Source of the DNA: Arthrobacter rhombi
GTDB lineage: Bacteria > Actinomycetota > Actinomycetes > Actinomycetales > Micrococcaceae
Assembly (NCBI RefSeq): GCF_900163545.1
Contig: NZ_FUHW01000032.1
Location: forward strand, 62,001-126,000
Direction of reading: 5' to 3'
Length of the DNA stretch: 64,000 nucleotides
The translations under genes were made by a program, and so were the position numbers. The notes under the pieces are model-generated. The model worked only from the letters and a program-made list of their open reading frames with translations, searched no databases and had not been told where the DNA came from. This document shows, piece after piece, positions 35,308-45,616 of the stretch (position 1 is the stretch's first letter; the number at the start of each line of letters is the position of its first letter).

Positions 35308-35619
35308 TCAGGCTTCGTTGCGATGATGCGGATCTGCTGAGACGCCAACGAGGGTGGCCGACATGTCTTCCATCGCTGTATGCATCCAGGACAAGGCAAC
35401 TTCGTCATCCTTGTCGTCGGGCCGTGCATTAAAACGCATGAACTGATCGATTTCGAACCCCAGCACCTCGAGTAGACCGAGGATGCGCTCAAGCGAGCAT
35501 GCCGTGGTGGCGCCAGAAAAGTGCTTGTCGCCAGACTGAGATGCCACGGGAACACTTCTGGAACTGCGGGGGTGATCCAGTTCGGTCAGGGATTTTCTGC
35601 CTTCGTGCTCTTGAAACAT
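35308..35619 (-). CDS. Hypothetical protein, weakly supported
   Basis: A possible 103-residue soluble protein. The C-terminal half looks coherent (SLERILGLLEVLGFEIDQF, ALSWMHTAMEDMSATLVGVS), with helices and acidic residues. The N-terminal part is less protein-like, and no good ribosome site precedes the ATG at 35619; a longer frame to 35754 uses a TTG. It could be a small regulator or helical-bundle protein, or a decayed gene. The 257 bases beyond it up to 35051 contain no gene. Confidence 0.4.
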   Translation of the reverse strand: MFQEHEGRKSLTELDHPRSSRSVPVASQSGDKHFSGATTACSLERILGLLEVLGFEIDQFMRFNARPDDKDDEVALSWMHTAMEDMSATLVGVSADPHHRNEA

Positions 35620-35799
35620 GGTGCCCCAGTACTTGACGTCGTGAAGCCTTGGGAGAAGTCCGTCAAGGCCGCTATGGCACCGCCCTTTTCCTTCGGCTAA
35701 TGGCAATACGATAGTTCGAGCTTTCAACGTATGGTCTGCGGCCCGCAGGCGCAAATTCCGTGTGGATATCCGAGGGCCATTGGGTAGTCAGGGCTGTGA

Positions 35800-36303
35800 C
35801 TATTGGTCGCTCTCGACGTTCTCCGGCTCACCGAACCCGTCCAAAAGGGTCAGGAACTCATCGAAAAATGCTGAGAAATCTTCGGCATCGTGGTGCTGTT
35901 GGAGCCTGACGCGGGCACCCGGGGCGCTGGTTGCAGCTGGCGGGGCATCGACTGTCGTTTCCGGGGCGACTTCGAAGCGGTAGACGCGGCCGGTGCTGGT
36001 CCCCACCTCGTGGCCACCGGCACGATCCTCGGCCAAATGACTGAGGTTGGTCAGGTTGATCGCCACGGCTGGTTCAAGGGCAGCCAAGGTCCCTGCATGC
36101 AAGGGGGCAACCAGGATTTCCATCGGCTCGCGCCGGTATCCGACAATATATTTGCCGCCTTCACCGGCACGCCCCGTCGCATAGACGAGGTTGTAGCTAC
36201 CGAAATTAGGGATCTGCTGATCGAAGGCGCGGTGCAGATGGGCCTTGAGCGTCGAGTCTTCCGTCGTCTCGGGCGCGCTGACGTCACTGTCTGTTTTCCC
36301 CAT
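35800..36303 (-). CDS. Conserved-looking hypothetical protein, SseB-like character
   Basis: A protein of about 167 residues with AGGA eight bases before the ATG at 36303; an ATG at 36312 is the alternative. The middle portion is a globular alpha/beta domain (FGSYNLVYATGRAGEGGKYIV, MEILVAPLHAGTLAALEPAV), followed by an acidic C-terminus (DAEDFSAFFDEFLTLLDGFG). No signal peptide or helices through the membrane. It is divergent from ilvD. I do not recognise the family with certainty; a stress- or secretion-associated SseB-like fold is a guess. Confidence 0.6.
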   Translation of the reverse strand: MGKTDSDVSAPETTEDSTLKAHLHRAFDQQIPNFGSYNLVYATGRAGEGGKYIVGYRREPMEILVAPLHAGTLAALEPAVAINLTNLSHLAEDRAGGHEVGTSTGRVYRFEVAPETTVDAPPAATSAPGARVRLQQHHDAEDFSAFFDEFLTLLDGFGEPENVESDQ

Positions 36304-36404
36304 GCCGTCCATCCTAAAGGGAATGGACTGATAGTTCAGGGCAAATGTTTCAAAAGCAGGTCACGGGTTCGTTGCGTTTGCCGGGGAGTTCTAGACTCTG
36401 GTTT

Positions 36405-38108
36405 ATGAGCCAGGACAGCACCATAGACATCAAGCCACGCAGCCGCGCCGTCACCGACGGCATCCATGCGGCCCCGGCCCGCGGAATGTTCCGCGCGGTC
36501 GGCATGGGAGACGACGACTTCGCCAAGCCGCAAATTGGCGTGGCCAGCTCGTGGAACGAAATTACTCCCTGCAACCTCTCCCTGAACCGGTTGGCGCAGG
36601 CCTCCAAAGAAGGTGTCCACTCAGGTGGCGGCTTCCCCATGCAGTTCGGCACCATTTCGGTTTCCGACGGCATCTCCATGGGCCACGAGGGCATGCATTT
36701 CTCTCTCGTCTCGCGTGAGGTTATCGCCGACTCGGTGGAAACAGTCATGATGGCCGAACGCATCGACGGATCGGTCCTGCTGGCCGGCTGCGATAAGTCC
36801 CTACCCGGCATGTTGATGGCCGCGGCACGGCTCGATTTGGCCAGCGTCTTCGTCTACGCCGGATCGATCATGCCCGGCACCGCCAAACTCGAGGACGGCA
36901 CGGAGAAGGAAGTCACTCTCATTGACGCCTTCGAAGCCGTTGGGGCCTGTGCTGCAGGGAAGATGAGCGAAAAGGATCTGGACACCATCGAACGGGCCAT
37001 CTGCCCGGGCGAAGGAGCCTGCGGCGGCATGTACACCGCCAACACGATGGCCTGCATCGGCGAGGCACTGGGCATGTCCCTGCCCGGCTCCGCAGCCCCG
37101 CCCTCGGCGGACCGCCGCCGCGATATGTTCGCGCGCAAATCCGGCGAAGCCGTGGTGAACATGCTGCGCAAGGGCATCACCGCCCGCGACATCATGACCC
37201 GCAAGGCCTTCGAGAACGCGATCGCCGTGACCATGGCCTTCGGCGGCTCCACCAACGCCGTGCTCCACCTGCTCGCCATCGCCCGCGAAGCAAACGTTGA
37301 CCTCAAGCTCGAGGACTTCAACCGCATCGGCGATCAGATCCCGCACCTGGGGGACCTGAAGCCCTTCGGCGAATACGTGATGTACGACGTCGATAAGATC
37401 GGCGGCGTTCCGGTGGTCATGAAGGCACTGCTCGACGCGGGCCTGATCCACGGGGACTGCCTGACAGTTACCGGTAAAACCGTGGCCGAGAACCTGGCCG
37501 ATATTGAGCCCCCGGCACTGGATGGACACGTCCTGCGCGCGCTGGACAACCCCATCCACGCCACCGGCGGGATCACCGTGCTCATGGGGTCGATGGCTCC
37601 CGAGGGTGCGGTCGTCAAGAGTGCCGGATTCGACGCTGACGTCTTCGAGGGCAGCGCCCGCGTCTTCGAGCGCGAACAGGGTGCCCTGGACGCGCTGGAT
37701 CAGGGTGAGATCAAGGCTGGCGACGTCGTCGTCATCCGCTATGAAGGGCCCAAGGGTGGACCCGGGATGCGCGAGATGCTCGCCATTACCGGAGCCATCA
37801 AGGGGGCAGGACTGGGCAAGGACGTACTGCTCCTGACCGACGGACGGTTCTCCGGAGGGACGACCGGCCTGTGCATCGGGCACGTGGCACCCGAAGCCGT
37901 GGACGCCGGCCCCATCGCCTTCGTCAAGGACGGGGACAGGATCCGCGTGGACATTGCCGCCCGCTCCTTCGACCTGTTGGTCGACGAAGCGGAACTGGCA
38001 TCCCGCCGTGAAGGCTGGGAGCCGCTGCCGGCCAAGTTCACCACCGGCGTGCTGGGCAAATACGCCAAGCTCGTGAAGTCCGCCAGCACGGGAGCCTACT
38101 GTGGCTAA
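36405..38108 (+). CDS. ilvD: Dihydroxy-acid dehydratase
   Basis: A 567-residue Fe-S enzyme making 2-oxoisovalerate and 2-oxo-3-methylvalerate in valine and isoleucine synthesis. Cluster cysteines are in [25 protein letters not shown] and [35 protein letters not shown] marks the C-terminal active site. The ATG at 36405 is chosen because the conserved N-terminus begins there; it lies seven bases after TAGACT, so a leaderless mRNA is likely. It ends 270 bases before ilvB, which has its own attenuator. Confidence 0.95.
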   Translation: MSQDSTIDIKPRSRAVTDGIHAAPARGMFRAVGMGDDDFAKPQIGVASSWNEITPCNLSLNRLAQASKEGVHSGGGFPMQFGTISVSDGISMGHEGMHFSLVSREVIADSVETVMMAERIDGSVLLAGCDKSLPGMLMAAARLDLASVFVYAGSIMPGTAKLEDGTEKEVTLIDAFEAVGACAAGKMSEKDLDTIERAICPGEGACGGMYTANTMACIGEALGMSLPGSAAPPSADRRRDMFARKSGEAVVNMLRKGITARDIMTRKAFENAIAVTMAFGGSTNAVLHLLAIAREANVDLKLEDFNRIGDQIPHLGDLKPFGEYVMYDVDKIGGVPVVMKALLDAGLIHGDCLTVTGKTVAENLADIEPPALDGHVLRALDNPIHATGGITVLMGSMAPEGAVVKSAGFDADVFEGSARVFEREQGALDALDQGEIKAGDVVVIRYEGPKGGPGMREMLAITGAIKGAGLGKDVLLLTDGRFSGGTTGLCIGHVAPEAVDAGPIAFVKDGDRIRVDIAARSFDLLVDEAELASRREGWEPLPAKFTTGVLGKYAKLVKSASTGAYCG

Positions 38109-38196
38109 CTAAGGCAACGGGATGCGACGTCCGGCCACCGGACGTGTCCACGGACTGGACGTCGCGTCCACATATTGAGACAGGCAGTGGGTTTCG

Positions 38197-38225
38197 TTGA
38201 CAGCCCCCGCAGCACCGGGGAAACT
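38197..38225 (+). promoter_or_regulatory. Promoter of the ilvBNC leader
   Basis: A consensus TTGACA (38197-38202) and a weaker GAAACT (38220-38225) are 17 bases apart. The predicted start falls at the ATG of the leader peptide (38232). Confidence 0.5.
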
Positions 38226-38231
38226 GAAGAC

Positions 38232-38279
38232 ATGCAGATCCGAACCGAAGTCCTACTAGTTACCAAGCGCGGAGCCTAA
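38232..38279 (+). CDS. ilvB leader peptide of a transcription attenuator
   Basis: ATG CAG ATC CGA ACC GAA GTC CTA CTA GTT and so on encodes the 15-residue peptide MQIRTEVLLVTKRGA. It contains Ile, Val, Leu, Leu and Val, the amino acids made by the downstream pathway, with two rare CTA leucine codons in tandem. Stalling on these codons when branched-chain aminoacyl-tRNAs are scarce would prevent the terminator at 38310-38346 from forming. Similar leader peptides precede ilvB in Corynebacterium and Streptomyces. No ribosome site precedes it, in line with a leaderless start. Confidence 0.75.
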   Translation: MQIRTEVLLVTKRGA

Positions 38280-38309
38280 GCCTCGTTTGTAGGACACGGT
38301 GACGCGCGA

Positions 38310-38346
38310 ACCCCTCTGAAGCCATGATGGCCAGCGGGGTATTTTT
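38310..38346 (+). terminator. Attenuator terminator upstream of ilvB
   Basis: ACCCC (38310-38314) pairs with GGGGT (38336-38340), with inner pairs CTG/CAG and GCCA/TGGC around a TGA loop, followed by ATTTTT. This T-run hairpin between leader peptide and ilvB is the attenuation terminator. Confidence 0.75.
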
Positions 38347-38379
38347 ATGCGCAGAACTAGAGAAGAGAAGGAATATCCG

Positions 38380-40260
38380 ATGAGTAACGGAACACCCATC
38401 AGTCCGTCACTGGTGGCCCAGGCCGCCGGCCGTGCCAAGGATCATGCTCCTGTCTCTTCCACCGTGGATGCCTCGAACCCTGTCCAGGGTCCGAATAACA
38501 CCGTGGCACCCACTGAGATGACTGGCTCACAAGCCATCGTCCGCTCGCTGGAAGAACTGGGCGTCAAGGACGTCTTCGGGTTGCCGGGAGGGGCTATCCT
38601 GCCCACCTACGACCCACTGATGGACTCGACCAGGCTCAACCATGTCCTGGTCCGCCATGAACAGGGCGCAGGCCACGCGGCACAGGGCTACGCCATGGTC
38701 ACCGGGGAAGTCGGGGTATGCATCGTCACCTCCGGCCCCGGCGCCACCAACCTCGTCACCGCCATTGCCGACGCCCATATGGACTCGGTCCCCATGGTCG
38801 CCATTACCGGACAGGTGCATTCGGCCTTCATCGGCACGGACGCCTTCCAGGAGGCGGACATCGTCGGCATCACCATGCCGATCACCAAGCACTCCTTCTT
38901 GGTGACCAAGGCCGCCGATATCCCGCGGGTGATGGCCGAAGCCTTCCATATCGCCGCCACGGGACGGCCGGGGCCGGTCCTGGTGGACATCACCAAGGAC
39001 GCCCAGCAGGGCAAGGCAGATTTCTCCTGGCCGCCAAAGATTGACCTGCCGGGCTACCGCACCGTCGTGCGTGGTCATGCCAAGCAGGTCCGCGAGGCCG
39101 CCAAGCTGATCGGCGCCTCCCAACGCCCGGCCTTCTACGTCGGCGGCGGCATCATCAAGGGCCATGCCTCGGCCGAGCTCATCGAGCTGGCCGAACTGGT
39201 CGGTGCCCCGGTGGCCACCACCCTGCAGGCCCGCGGCGGCTTCCCCGACTCGCATGACCTGCACGTGGGGATGCCCGGCATGCACGGTTCGGTCTCGGCG
39301 GTCACGGCCCTGCAGCAGTCTGACCTGCTGATCACCCTCGGCGCCCGGTTCGATGACCGCGTCACCGGGGTGCTGTCCACCTTCGCCCCGTATGCCAAGG
39401 TCATCCACGCCGATATCGACCCCGCCGAAATCTCCAAGAACCGCACCGCCGATGTTCCGATCGTCGGCTCGGTCAAGGAGATCCTGCCCGAGCTGACCGA
39501 AGCCTGCCGGGCACGGTTCGCCAGCGACGGCCACCCGGATCTGACCCAGTGGTGGTCGACCCTGGACCGGTTGCGCAAGACCTACCCGATCGGCTTCACC
39601 GAAACCGAGGACGGCCTCACCGCACCGCAACGGGTCATCGAACGCATCGGTGCCCTGACCGGGCCCGAAGGCGTCTACGCGGCAGGGGTCGGCCAGCACC
39701 AGATGTGGGCGGCACAGTTCGTGAAATACGAACGCCCCCACCAGTGGCTGAACTCCGGTGGCCTGGGAACGATGGGCTACGCCGTCCCGGCGGCCATGGG
39801 CGCGAAGGTCGGCAACCCCGACCGCGTGGTCTGGGCCATCGACGGCGACGGCTGCTTCCAGATGACCAACCAGGAACTGGCGACCTGCGTGATCAACAAG
39901 ATCCCGATCAAGGTGGCGGTCATCAACAACTCCTCCCTGGGCATGGTCCGCCAATGGCAGGCCCTGTTCTACGACGGCCGCTACTCCAGCACCGACCTGA
40001 ACACCGGTCACGGAACGGCGCGGGTGCCCGATTTCGTCAAACTCGCCGACGCCTACGGTTGCGTGGGGTTGCGCTGCGAACGCGATGAGGACATCGACGC
40101 CACGATCCAGCAGGCGCTGGAAATCAATGACCGTCCGGTCGTGATCGACTTCGTCGTCAGTGCCGACGCCATGGTGTGGCCGATGGTCCCCACCGGCGTG
40201 AGCAATGATGCGATCCAGATCGCCCGCGGCATGACCCCCGAATGGGAAGAGGAGGACTAG
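38380..40260 (+). CDS. ilvB: Acetolactate synthase large subunit
   Basis: A 626-residue ThDP enzyme. The ATG at 38380 follows GAAGGAA; the in-frame ATG at 38347 lies in the T run of the attenuator and is rejected. Family motifs: [28 protein letters not shown] with the catalytic Glu, [16 protein letters not shown], and the ThDP/metal motif [19 protein letters not shown] through NNSSLG. About 45 extra residues precede the conserved core. It makes acetolactate and acetohydroxybutyrate with IlvN, four bases downstream. Confidence 0.95.
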   Translation: MSNGTPISPSLVAQAAGRAKDHAPVSSTVDASNPVQGPNNTVAPTEMTGSQAIVRSLEELGVKDVFGLPGGAILPTYDPLMDSTRLNHVLVRHEQGAGHAAQGYAMVTGEVGVCIVTSGPGATNLVTAIADAHMDSVPMVAITGQVHSAFIGTDAFQEADIVGITMPITKHSFLVTKAADIPRVMAEAFHIAATGRPGPVLVDITKDAQQGKADFSWPPKIDLPGYRTVVRGHAKQVREAAKLIGASQRPAFYVGGGIIKGHASAELIELAELVGAPVATTLQARGGFPDSHDLHVGMPGMHGSVSAVTALQQSDLLITLGARFDDRVTGVLSTFAPYAKVIHADIDPAEISKNRTADVPIVGSVKEILPELTEACRARFASDGHPDLTQWWSTLDRLRKTYPIGFTETEDGLTAPQRVIERIGALTGPEGVYAAGVGQHQMWAAQFVKYERPHQWLNSGGLGTMGYAVPAAMGAKVGNPDRVVWAIDGDGCFQMTNQELATCVINKIPIKVAVINNSSLGMVRQWQALFYDGRYSSTDLNTGHGTARVPDFVKLADAYGCVGLRCERDEDIDATIQQALEINDRPVVIDFVVSADAMVWPMVPTGVSNDAIQIARGMTPEWEEED

Positions 40261-40264
40261 GACC

Positions 40265-40783
40265 ATGGCACGCCATACCCTTTCAGTGCTCGTGGAGGAC
40301 GTCCCCGGCGTCCTGACCCGCGTGGCCGGCCTGTTCGCCCGCAGGGCGTTCAACATCAACTCATTGGCCGTCGGCCCCACCGAAGTGCCCGGGATGTCTC
40401 GGGTGACCGTCGTGGTCGACGCCGAAGGAGACCTCCTCGAGCAGGTGACCAAGCAGCTCAATAAGCTGATCAACGTCATCAAAATCGTTGAACTGACCCC
40501 CGATTCCTCGGTGCAGCGCGACCACATCCTGGTCAAGGTGCGTGCCGACGCAGCCACCCGGCTGCAAGTCACCCAGGCGGCGGACCTCTTCCGGGCCTCC
40601 ATCGTGGACGTGGCCACGGACTCAGTGGTCATCGAGGCCACCGGCACCCCGGATAAACTCGATGCGCTGTTGGCCGTCCTGGAACCCTTCGGGGTCCGCG
40701 AAATCGTTCAATCCGGCACCCTGGCCATCGGCCGCGGTTCCAAATCGATGTCGGACCGCGCCCTGCGTGCGGTCTCCGCCTGA
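40265..40783 (+). CDS. ilvN: Acetolactate synthase small (regulatory) subunit
   Basis: A 172-residue protein with an N-terminal ACT domain (HTLSVLVEDVPGVLTRVAGL, FNINSLAVGPTEVPGMSRVT) and the IlvN C-terminal domain (DSVVIEATGTPDKLDALLAV, EIVQSGTLAIGRG). It binds valine for feedback control and stimulates IlvB. It follows ilvB by four bases; a 56-base gap leads to ilvC. Confidence 0.95.
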   Translation: MARHTLSVLVEDVPGVLTRVAGLFARRAFNINSLAVGPTEVPGMSRVTVVVDAEGDLLEQVTKQLNKLINVIKIVELTPDSSVQRDHILVKVRADAATRLQVTQAADLFRASIVDVATDSVVIEATGTPDKLDALLAVLEPFGVREIVQSGTLAIGRGSKSMSDRALRAVSA

Positions 40784-40821
40784 ACAGCAACAAAATACTT
40801 CCAGACTCAGATACCGAATAG

Positions 40822-41865
<1,044 letters not shown>

Positions 41866-41897
41866 ATCGACAGCGCCCGGCGCACCCACAGCACGAC

Positions 41898-41941
41898 GGC
41901 GATCGCCCGTCCCGTTCCGACGGGGCGGGCGATCGCCTTTT
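41898..41941 (+). terminator. Intrinsic terminator after ilvC
   Basis: GGCGATCGCCCGTCCCGT pairs with ACGGGGCGGGCGATCGCC around TCCG (one unpaired G), followed by TTTT. It separates ilvBNC from serA. Confidence 0.85.
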
Positions 41942-42109
41942 CTGGTCATGTGTGGGAAGCGTCACGTCATATTCGCCGGCCCGGGCATCGCTGATCGTAA
42001 TATCCGCACTTGCACACGGGCAGGGGAGGCCCCTGACGATAATCTGGACCTTCGGGACCGAACGACCCGGCCCCGATCCGCATCCGTCGATCGCAAAGGT
42101 GCCACCTCC

Positions 42110-43705
42110 GTGTCAGAAACCAAGCCCGTCGTCCTCTTGGCCGAAGAACTCTCGCCCGCCACCGTCCAGGCGTTGGGCCCGGACTTTGAGATCCGCAGCA
42201 CCGATGGTTCCGATCGAACCCAGCTGCTGGAGGCCATCGTGGACGCCGAGGCGATCCTGGTTCGTTCAGCCACCCAGGTCGACGCCGAGGCCATCGCCGC
42301 CGCGACCAAGCTCAAGGTGATCGCCCGCGCCGGCGTCGGACTGGATAACGTGGACATCAAGGCCGCCACCCAGGCCGGTGTCATGGTCGTGAACGCCCCG
42401 ACCTCAAATATCATCTCGGCTGCAGAACTCACCGTCGGGCATATTGTTTCGCTGGCCCGCAGGATCCCCGCGGCCAACGCCTCGCTGAAATCCGGTGCCT
42501 GGAAGCGTTCGGCCTACACCGGCGTCGAACTCTATGAGAAGACCGCAGGCATCATCGGTTTGGGCCGCATCGGCGCCCTCGTGGCGGCGAGGCTGCAGGG
42601 CTTCGGCATGGATGTGGTCGCCTATGACCCCTACGTCACCAGCGCCCGCGCCCAGCAGATGGGGGTGCGCCTGCTTGAACTCGAGGAACTGCTGGCGACC
42701 TCGGACTTCGTGACCATCCACATGCCCAAAACCCCCGAAACCCTGGGCATGCTCGGTGCCGAGGCCTTCGGCAAAATGAAGGACAGCGCCTACGTCGTCA
42801 ACGTCGCCCGTGGCGGCCTGATCGACGAGGACGCCCTGTATACCGCGCTGAAAGAGGGCCAGATCGCCGGCGCCGGGGTGGATGTATACGTCTCAGAACC
42901 CAGCACCGACCTTCCGTTCTTCGACTTCGACAACGTCACTGTCACCCCCCACCTCGGAGCCTCCACCGCGGAAGCCCAGGAAAAGGCGGGCGTCTCGGTC
43001 GCCAAATCGGTTCGCCAGGCGCTCTCGGGAGAACTCGTCCCCGACGCGGTCAACGTCGCCGGCGGCGTCATCGACGAACAGGTCCGCCCCGGCATCCCGC
43101 TGATCGAGAAGCTCGGACGCATCTTCACCGCGCTAACCGTGGATTCGCTCACCTCCCTGGACGTCGAGGTGGCCGGGGAGATCGCCGAACTCGACGTCAA
43201 GGTCCTGGAACTCTCGGCACTGAAGGGCGTCTTCCGGGATATCGTCTCCGACCAGGTCTCCTATGTGAACGCCCCCGTGCTGGCCGAACAGCGCGGGATC
43301 TCCACCCGGCTGGTCACCACCACCGAATCACCCGAATACCGTAACGCGTTGACCCTCAAGGGCGCCCTGTCCGACGGCCAGCAGATTTCGGTGACCGGCA
43401 CCCTGACGGGGCCGAAGCAGATCGAGAAGCTGGTCGGAATTGGCGGGTACGAACTCGAGATCCCGATCGCCGAACACATGATCGTGTTGATCTACCAGGA
43501 CCGGGCAGGGGTCATCGGCACCTTGGGCAGCACCTTGGGCCAGCACGGGGTCAACATCGCCGCCATGCAGGTCTCCCGCAATGAGGAAGGCGGCCCGGCC
43601 CTGGCAGTGCTCGCCGTGGATTCCTCCCTGCCGGCCGGGGTCCTGGATGAGGTCAGGGATTCGATTAGCGCTACCACGGCCCGCGAAGTAGACCTCTCCG
43701 AGTAA
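42110..43705 (+). CDS. serA: D-3-phosphoglycerate dehydrogenase
   Basis: A 531-residue enzyme of the first step of serine synthesis. The GTG at 42110 is chosen because the conserved N-terminus starts there; longer frames run through ilvC and its terminator. Domains in order: catalytic and NAD domains (IIGLGRIGALVAARLQGFGM; Arg in VNVARGGLIDEDAL; His in VTPHLGASTAEAQ), an intervening domain (about 320-450), and a C-terminal ACT domain (MIVLIYQDRAGVIGTLGSTL). This is the long, serine-inhibited actinobacterial type. Confidence 0.95.
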   Translation: MSETKPVVLLAEELSPATVQALGPDFEIRSTDGSDRTQLLEAIVDAEAILVRSATQVDAEAIAAATKLKVIARAGVGLDNVDIKAATQAGVMVVNAPTSNIISAAELTVGHIVSLARRIPAANASLKSGAWKRSAYTGVELYEKTAGIIGLGRIGALVAARLQGFGMDVVAYDPYVTSARAQQMGVRLLELEELLATSDFVTIHMPKTPETLGMLGAEAFGKMKDSAYVVNVARGGLIDEDALYTALKEGQIAGAGVDVYVSEPSTDLPFFDFDNVTVTPHLGASTAEAQEKAGVSVAKSVRQALSGELVPDAVNVAGGVIDEQVRPGIPLIEKLGRIFTALTVDSLTSLDVEVAGEIAELDVKVLELSALKGVFRDIVSDQVSYVNAPVLAEQRGISTRLVTTTESPEYRNALTLKGALSDGQQISVTGTLTGPKQIEKLVGIGGYELEIPIAEHMIVLIYQDRAGVIGTLGSTLGQHGVNIAAMQVSRNEEGGPALAVLAVDSSLPAGVLDEVRDSISATTAREVDLSE

Positions 43706-43728
43706 TTCACGCGCAGCATCAACCCGCC

Positions 43729-43775
43729 GCAGGGCGTGGGGGGCATCGGCATGGTCGGTGCACCCCACGCCCTGC
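43729..43775 (+). terminator. Hairpin after serA
   Basis: GCAGGGCGTGGGG (43729-43741) and CCCCACGCCCTGC (43763-43775) form a perfect 13-bp stem with a 21-base loop, 24 bases after the serA stop. It has no T run. Confidence 0.7.
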
Positions 43776-43869
43776 GTCGCAAGCTGCGGATGGGCTTGCC
43801 GGGGCCGATGAGTCCGGTTACTACAGCGTCGATGGGCGCCCGAGCTCCGTGGTGCGGTAGATTTCTGGG

Positions 43870-45432
43870 GTGACTTCAACTCAGGATCAGACCCCGTTCT
43901 ACATCACCACGGCCATCTCGTACCCCAATGGCGACCCGCATATCGGCCATGCCTACGAGTTCATTGCCACGGACGCCATGGCGCGTTTCAAGCGCCTGGA
44001 CGGGGGTGACGTCTTCTTCCTGACCGGTACGGACGAACACGGCCAGAAGATGTTGCAGACCGCCGAGAAGGAAGGCATCACGCCCCGCCAGCTCGCCCAG
44101 CGCAACTCGGACGTCTTCCAGGAGGCGCAGGACGAACTGGGGATCAGCTACGACCGGTTCATCCGCACCACCGACGTGGACCACCTCGAAGCCGCCCAGG
44201 CCATCTGGAAGCGCATGGAGGAACGCGGCGATATCTACCTCGATAAGTACGCCGGCTGGTACTCGGTGCGCGACGAAGCCTTCTACGGTCAGGACGAGAC
44301 CGAGGTCCGCGAGGACGGCATCCGGTACGCCACCGAATCCGATACCGAGGTGATCTGGACCGAAGAGGAATCCTATTTCTTCCGCCTCTCCGCCTACCAG
44401 GACAAACTGCTGGATCTCTATCGCGACCAGCCCGACTTCGGGGCACCGCACTACCGGTTCAACGAGGTCATCCGTTTCGTTGAGGGTGGGCTGAACGACC
44501 TCTCGGTCTCACGCACCTCCTTCGACTGGGGGATCCCCGTACCCGGAAACCCGGCCCACGTGATGTACGTGTGGGTGGACGCGCTGACCAACTACCTGAC
44601 CGGGGTAGGTTTCCCGGACACCGATTCGGCCTCCTTCCGTAAATACTGGCCCGCCGACCTGCACGTCATTGGCAAGGACATTTCCCGCTTCCACGCCATC
44701 TACTGGCCGGCCTTCCTGATGTCCGCCGGGCTGGAATTGCCACGCCGGATCATGATCCACGGCCACCTGCACAACAACGGCGTGAAGATGTCCAAGTCCT
44801 TGGGCAATACCGTGGCCCCCGCCGACTGGGTGGAAAACTACGGTCTGGACCAGACGCGGTACTTCCTGCTGCGCGAAGTCCCCTTCGGCGCCGACGGAAA
44901 CTACAGCCACGACGCGATCGTCGCCCGGATGAATTCGGATCTGGCCAATAACCTCGGCAACCTGGCCCAACGCTCCCTGTCCATGGTCGCCAAGAACTGT
45001 GGGGGACTCGTCCCCACCCCGGGCGACTTCACCGACGCCGACAGGGAACTACTGGACGACGCCGAGGCACTGCTGGAGCTGTCCCGCGGCGCTTACGATC
45101 GCCAGGAGTTCAGCAAGGGGCTCGAGGCCGTATGGCATGTGCTGGGGGATACGAACGCCTATTTCGCAGAAAATGCGCCCTGGGTGCTGCGCAAAACGGA
45201 TACCGCCCGGATGGAAACCGTCCTGTATGTGACGTTGGAAATCCTGCGGAAGGTCGCCTTGCTGGTGCAGCCGGTGATGCCCACCGCGGGGAGCCAGCTG
45301 CTGGACGTCCTGGGCCAATCAGGGGGAGCGGCACGCACGTTCGCCGCCTATGACTCGGCCATTGAACCGGGGGCCGAACTGCCTGCCCCGAGGCCGATTT
45401 TCCCGAAGTACGAAGAGCCCGCCGCGGAGTGA
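43870..45432 (+). CDS. metG: Methionyl-tRNA synthetase
   Basis: A 520-residue class I tRNA synthetase. The HIGH motif is in SYPNGDPHIGHAYEF (H24-H27) and KMSKS in NNGVKMSKSLGN (about 307). The connective region (GWYSVRDEAFYGQDE) lacks the zinc-binding cysteines found in MetG of E. coli, as in the metal-free bacterial type. There is no C-terminal EMAP-like domain. The GTG lies six bases after TAGATT (43858-43863), with no ribosome site, so translation is probably leaderless. Confidence 0.93.
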   Translation: MTSTQDQTPFYITTAISYPNGDPHIGHAYEFIATDAMARFKRLDGGDVFFLTGTDEHGQKMLQTAEKEGITPRQLAQRNSDVFQEAQDELGISYDRFIRTTDVDHLEAAQAIWKRMEERGDIYLDKYAGWYSVRDEAFYGQDETEVREDGIRYATESDTEVIWTEEESYFFRLSAYQDKLLDLYRDQPDFGAPHYRFNEVIRFVEGGLNDLSVSRTSFDWGIPVPGNPAHVMYVWVDALTNYLTGVGFPDTDSASFRKYWPADLHVIGKDISRFHAIYWPAFLMSAGLELPRRIMIHGHLHNNGVKMSKSLGNTVAPADWVENYGLDQTRYFLLREVPFGADGNYSHDAIVARMNSDLANNLGNLAQRSLSMVAKNCGGLVPTPGDFTDADRELLDDAEALLELSRGAYDRQEFSKGLEAVWHVLGDTNAYFAENAPWVLRKTDTARMETVLYVTLEILRKVALLVQPVMPTAGSQLLDVLGQSGGAARTFAAYDSAIEPGAELPAPRPIFPKYEEPAAE

Positions 45433-45540
45433 ATAGGCGCTAGTCAACCGCTTGACGGGCGGTGGTGGGGGAGGCCCGCGACGTCACGCCGCCGAGCGGG
45501 GATGCCGCCGATGACGGGTCCGGGGGAAGAGACCGGCAAA

Positions 45541-45568
45541 TTGACAGTGGATGCCTTGTCAGTAAAGT
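45541..45568 (+). promoter_or_regulatory. Promoter of the BCCT transporter gene
   Basis: A perfect -35 TTGACA (45541-45546) and TAAAGT (45563-45568) are 16 bases apart, leaving a leader of about 40 bases before the ATG at 45617. Confidence 0.65.
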
Positions 45569-45616
45569 GGGTCAACGGACTTACTCGTACCCCCTACCCC
45601 GTATTTGAGGACTGTC

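Noticed and set aside
35111..35326. 71-codon plus-strand frame in the gap
   Set aside because: Arg-rich translation with no ribosome site, overlapping the end of the minus-strand hypothetical gene.
38527..40647. 706-codon open frame antisense to ilvB and ilvN
   Set aside because: A composition effect of GC-rich third positions in the real genes; the translation has no recognisable domain and would destroy two certain genes.
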